A DNA stretch of 32,158 bases from a bacterium (GTDB lineage: Bacteria > 4484-113 > JAGGVC01), in NCBI GenBank assembly GCA_039961635.1, contig JABRWB010000030.1:1-32158 (forward strand), written 5' to 3'. Position 1 is the first letter of the stretch. Each line of letters starts with the position of its first letter. The notes beneath the pieces are model-generated. The model saw nothing but the letters and a program-made list of their open reading frames with translations, did no database searches and was not told the origin of the DNA. Shown here one piece after another: positions 30,060 through 32,158 of this stretch. The position numbers and the translations under genes are program-made.

Positions 30060-31514
30060 GTGCCAATGCCCGATTACCGCAAAATCGAATCCGAGCTTGT
30101 CCGGGCGCTCGCGCGCGACCGGGTTTCTTCGTCGCCCGAAATCAAAGTGACGCACGGGTACGACGCGTCCCGGCTGCGCGGGAAGCCCGACGTCGTCTGC
30201 TGGCCGTTTTCTACGGACGAAGTCTCCGCGATCTGCAAAGTCGCGTCCGCGCACGGCGCGCCGATAGTCGCCCGCGGCGCGGCGTCGGGGCTGACCGGCG
30301 GATGCGTCCCGGAGCATGGAGGCATCGTCGTGGATTTCCTGCGGATGAACCGGGTGCTTTCGGTAGATCCTGTTTCCGGATGCGCCGTCGTCGAGCCGGG
30401 AATTCTGGTGGACGATTTCCAAGCGCACCTTGCGCCGAAGGGGATGTTCTATGCGCCGGACCCGGGAAGCTCCGCGTACGCGACCATCGGCGGGAACATC
30501 GCGGAAAACGCGGGCGGGATGCGCGCGGTCAAGTACGGCGTCACGCGCGATTCGGTGCTCGCTCTCACCTGCGTTCTGGCCGACGGAAGCGTGATCCGCA
30601 CGGGCAGCCGCGCGCACAAATGCGTCGCCGGCTTCGACCTGACGCGGCTCATCTGCGGAAGCGAAGGGATGCTTGCGCTTATCACCGAAGCCGCGCTCAA
30701 GATAATTCCGCTGCCGAAGTTCACCGCGACCGTGCTGGCGGGATTCGACAGCGAGGGAGCCGCGCTGACTGCCGCCGCGCATGTCTGCTCCGAAGGCGCG
30801 CTGCCGCGCGCGCTCGAATTCGCGGACCGGAAATGCATCGAGGTCATAACCGGAAGAGCCGTTCCGCTTGCGGCAGCGTCCAGTGGCGAGCCGCCGAAAC
30901 CGATTGCACCCGCTCCCGTTGCGCCGCTTATCGGCGGGGACTGGAAGGCATTAATACTTGCGGAGACCGACGGCGCGACGCGGGAATCCGCCGACGCGGA
31001 AATGGCGCTCGTCAAAACGGTGATGGAAAAATACGGCGCGCGGTCAATTTTCCAGGCGGCGGATGCATCCGAGCGGACGAAAATCTGGAGTGCGCGCAAG
31101 ACGCTGGCGTCCGCGCTGTACAACGTCGCGCCCGTAAAGCTGAACGAGGATATCGCGGTGCCGCGCGCGGCGCTCGCGGAATTCGTCGCGAAGTCGACCG
31201 CCGAAGCCGAGAAGCGCGGGCTGTTTTTCTGCAACTACGGCCATGTGGGCGACGGCAACCTTCACGCGACGGTGATGCTGCCGGACGACCGGACCGAAAC
31301 CCGAGCGCCCGCCGAGGAACTGGTCGCATTCGTTTTCAGACTGGCGCTGGATCTGGGCGGGACTATTTCGGGAGAGCACGGAATAGGGATGACAAAACGG
31401 CCGTTTCTTTCCTGGGAAATCGGAGAGGCCGAGTTGGACTTGATGCGCAGAATTAAATCGCTTTTCGATCCGCAAGGGATATTGAATCCCGGAAAGCAGT
31501 TTCCGGCATCATGA
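30060..31514 (+). CDS. glcD: FAD-linked oxidase, glycolate/D-lactate dehydrogenase GlcD type
   Basis: This 484-residue flavoprotein oxidises a 2-hydroxy acid such as glycolate or D-lactate. The FAD-binding PCMH domain includes VARGAASGLTGGCVP, YAPDPGSSAYATIGGNIAEN and AGGMRAVKYGVTRDSVL. The C-terminal FAD-oxidase domain has NYGHVGDGNLHATVM and GEHGIGMTKRPFL, which hold the substrate and flavin-contacting residues. The partner subunits GlcE and GlcF are not nearby, and no Fe-S domain is fused, so it may act alone or with remote subunits. GTG 30060 fits a leaderless start 6 nt after TATACT; ATG 30066 is the alternative. The exact substrate cannot be told. Confidence 0.9.
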   Translation: MPMPDYRKIESELVRALARDRVSSSPEIKVTHGYDASRLRGKPDVVCWPFSTDEVSAICKVASAHGAPIVARGAASGLTGGCVPEHGGIVVDFLRMNRVLSVDPVSGCAVVEPGILVDDFQAHLAPKGMFYAPDPGSSAYATIGGNIAENAGGMRAVKYGVTRDSVLALTCVLADGSVIRTGSRAHKCVAGFDLTRLICGSEGMLALITEAALKIIPLPKFTATVLAGFDSEGAALTAAAHVCSEGALPRALEFADRKCIEVITGRAVPLAAASSGEPPKPIAPAPVAPLIGGDWKALILAETDGATRESADAEMALVKTVMEKYGARSIFQAADASERTKIWSARKTLASALYNVAPVKLNEDIAVPRAALAEFVAKSTAEAEKRGLFFCNYGHVGDGNLHATVMLPDDRTETRAPAEELVAFVFRLALDLGGTISGEHGIGMTKRPFLSWEIGEAELDLMRRIKSLFDPQGILNPGKQFPAS

Positions 31515-31817
31515 AAAACCGCGTTTTTCGAAACCTTGTGTTAATATCGGGTCGTGCCGCGGGCGCACAATCCGACGCGGTTTATGCATGTTGCCCGAGC
31601 CGGGGCCGAAGCACGGAGGAATCGGAAACGGAAATGGCGATGCGCAAACCGGGAAGTCGGGCGGTATTGGCGGGGCGGATTCGTTTGATTTGCCGCGTTA
31701 ATTCCGCAGCTTCATATATTTAAAAGTGTCTCATTGACGAGAATCAAGTTGAATTCGACTCAAGCTCAAATAAGCTCGCCAAAATTGTCCCAAGCGCAGA
31801 AACGCGCGGAGGAAGGA
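31515..31817. other. Gap between glcD and the MEDS gene with no confident gene
   Basis: About 300 nt without a convincing gene. A 70-codon plus-strand frame overlapping the glcD stop (ATGA at 31511) has no conserved or compositional support. A shorter frame from ATG 31588 to TAA 31701 would give a 37-residue Gly/Asn-rich peptide without a ribosome site. TATATT at 31715-31720 could belong to a promoter for the next gene. Confidence 0.4.
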
Positions 31818-32158
31818 GTGAAACAGGGTAGAAGTAACAACGGGAGCTTTTTGGAGGCTATAGCCGGGATAACCACGCACGATTACGCGTGCCTTATCTG
31901 CAAAACGCGCGATGAAATGGCGGATGCGGTGGCGCCGTTTGTGGCATGCGGCCTGGCGGCCGGGGATGCGTGCCTTGTGGCCTCGGACAAACGCGCGATT
32001 ACATCCATCCAAAAAGCGCTGCCGGCGTCGCAATTTAACGCCGTGCGCAAAAAAAAGCAGTGCGATCTTGTCACCGTTACAAAAAGAAGCGAGTTGTTCG
32101 GATCGGAAAAGTTCAATCCGCGACAAGGGATCAAGTTTCTTGCTAAGGCGCATTCCGC
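31818..32158 (+). CDS. MEDS-domain (DcmR-type sensory) protein, 3' end outside the window
   Basis: The reading frame from GTG 31818 stays open to the window end (113 codons). It has GGAGGAAGGA directly before the start. The segment T-T-H-D-Y-A-C-L-I-C-K-T-R-D-E, then PFVACGLAAGDACLVASD, matches the MEDS domain (named for methanogen/methylotroph DcmR sensory domain), which often precedes a histidine kinase or anti-sigma ATPase. Substantially complete N-terminal domain is seen; the C-terminal output domain lies beyond the window. An upstream in-frame TTG extension is possible but has no ribosome site. Confidence 0.72.
   Translation, partial: MKQGRSNNGSFLEAIAGITTHDYACLICKTRDEMADAVAPFVACGLAAGDACLVASDKRAITSIQKALPASQFNAVRKKKQCDLVTVTKRSELFGSEKFNPRQGIKFLAKAHS

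Noticed and set aside
30014-31456. 480-codon plus-strand frame over glcD
   Set aside because: It is an Arg/Ala-rich alternative frame of glcD; the glcD frame has all family motifs.
31511-31723. 70-codon frame overlapping the glcD stop
   Set aside because: No ribosome site or recognisable domain, with a composition like a random frame.
1-32158. Mobile elements, CRISPR arrays, prophage
   Set aside because: No transposase, integrase or phage genes and no regularly spaced repeats were seen; the only clear repeats are the operator pair, the glcD fragment and protein-domain repeats.

Overview
The window is about 32 kb of moderately GC-rich DNA from a diderm (Gram-negative-type) bacterium that I cannot place to phylum. 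The reasons are five secreted proteins with a lipobox, a small predicted outer-membrane barrel, frequent TTG/GTG starts, and lipoproteins with dockerin-like D-x-N-x-D-G repeats of a kind seen in uncultured lineages. Several genes have a TATAAT-like box only 6-8 nt before the start codon and no Shine-Dalgarno, which suggests leaderless transcripts. There are no transposases, CRISPR arrays or rRNA genes.

Layout. (1) 1-5.3 kb: a large lipoprotein with NHL and carboxypeptidase-regulatory domains, a terminator, tRNA-Pro(GGG), a STAS protein next to an orphan MacB-type permease, and a convergent saccharopine/lysine-6-dehydrogenase-like gene. (2) 5.4-12.2 kb, all minus strand: two adjoining arsenic-related operons. 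Downstream lies arsR-arsC-acr3-arsM. Upstream lies a seven-gene redox/permease operon: ArsP/YraQ-type permease, MTHFR C-terminal (MetV-like) Cys-rich protein, HdrA-like protein, ferredoxin, small CxxC thioredoxin, membrane-anchored thioredoxin and CcdA. A 24-bp sequence containing an inverted repeat with arms ATACTTCG/CGAAGTAT occurs before both operons and looks like a shared ArsR operator. This is the most interesting part of the window. (3) 12.2-21.8 kb: cell-envelope and accessory genes (a membrane protein, a small barrel, two divergent dockerin-like lipoproteins, a methyltransferase, a DnaJ-type zinc-finger protein without a J domain, a three-repeat secreted protein, a further lipoprotein, a second STAS protein, and a lipoprotein with a DsbD-alpha-like CxxxxxC motif). 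(4) 21.8-26.2 kb, minus strand: rpsF-rpsR-rplI, then dnaB with its own promoter and a tiny upstream ORF, then purD; ssb is missing from its usual place. (5) 26.3-32.2 kb: a secreted protein, tRNA-Pro(UGG), miaB, a DUF899 protein, a hicB-hicA module whose toxin gene has an internal TAG, an intact glcD preceded by a degenerate copy of its own 5' end on the far side of hicBA, and a MEDS-domain gene cut off by the window end.

How the genes work together. ArsC would reduce arsenate with thioredoxin, Acr3 exports arsenite, ArsM methylates arsenite, and ArsR senses the trivalent metalloid. The upstream operon would add an organoarsenical-type permease and a chain of thiol and iron-sulfur carriers running from cytoplasmic ferredoxin/thioredoxin through CcdA to an externally facing thioredoxin. 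Its joint control by ArsR is inferred from the duplicated operator. All family assignments were made by reading translations by eye; no database search was run.
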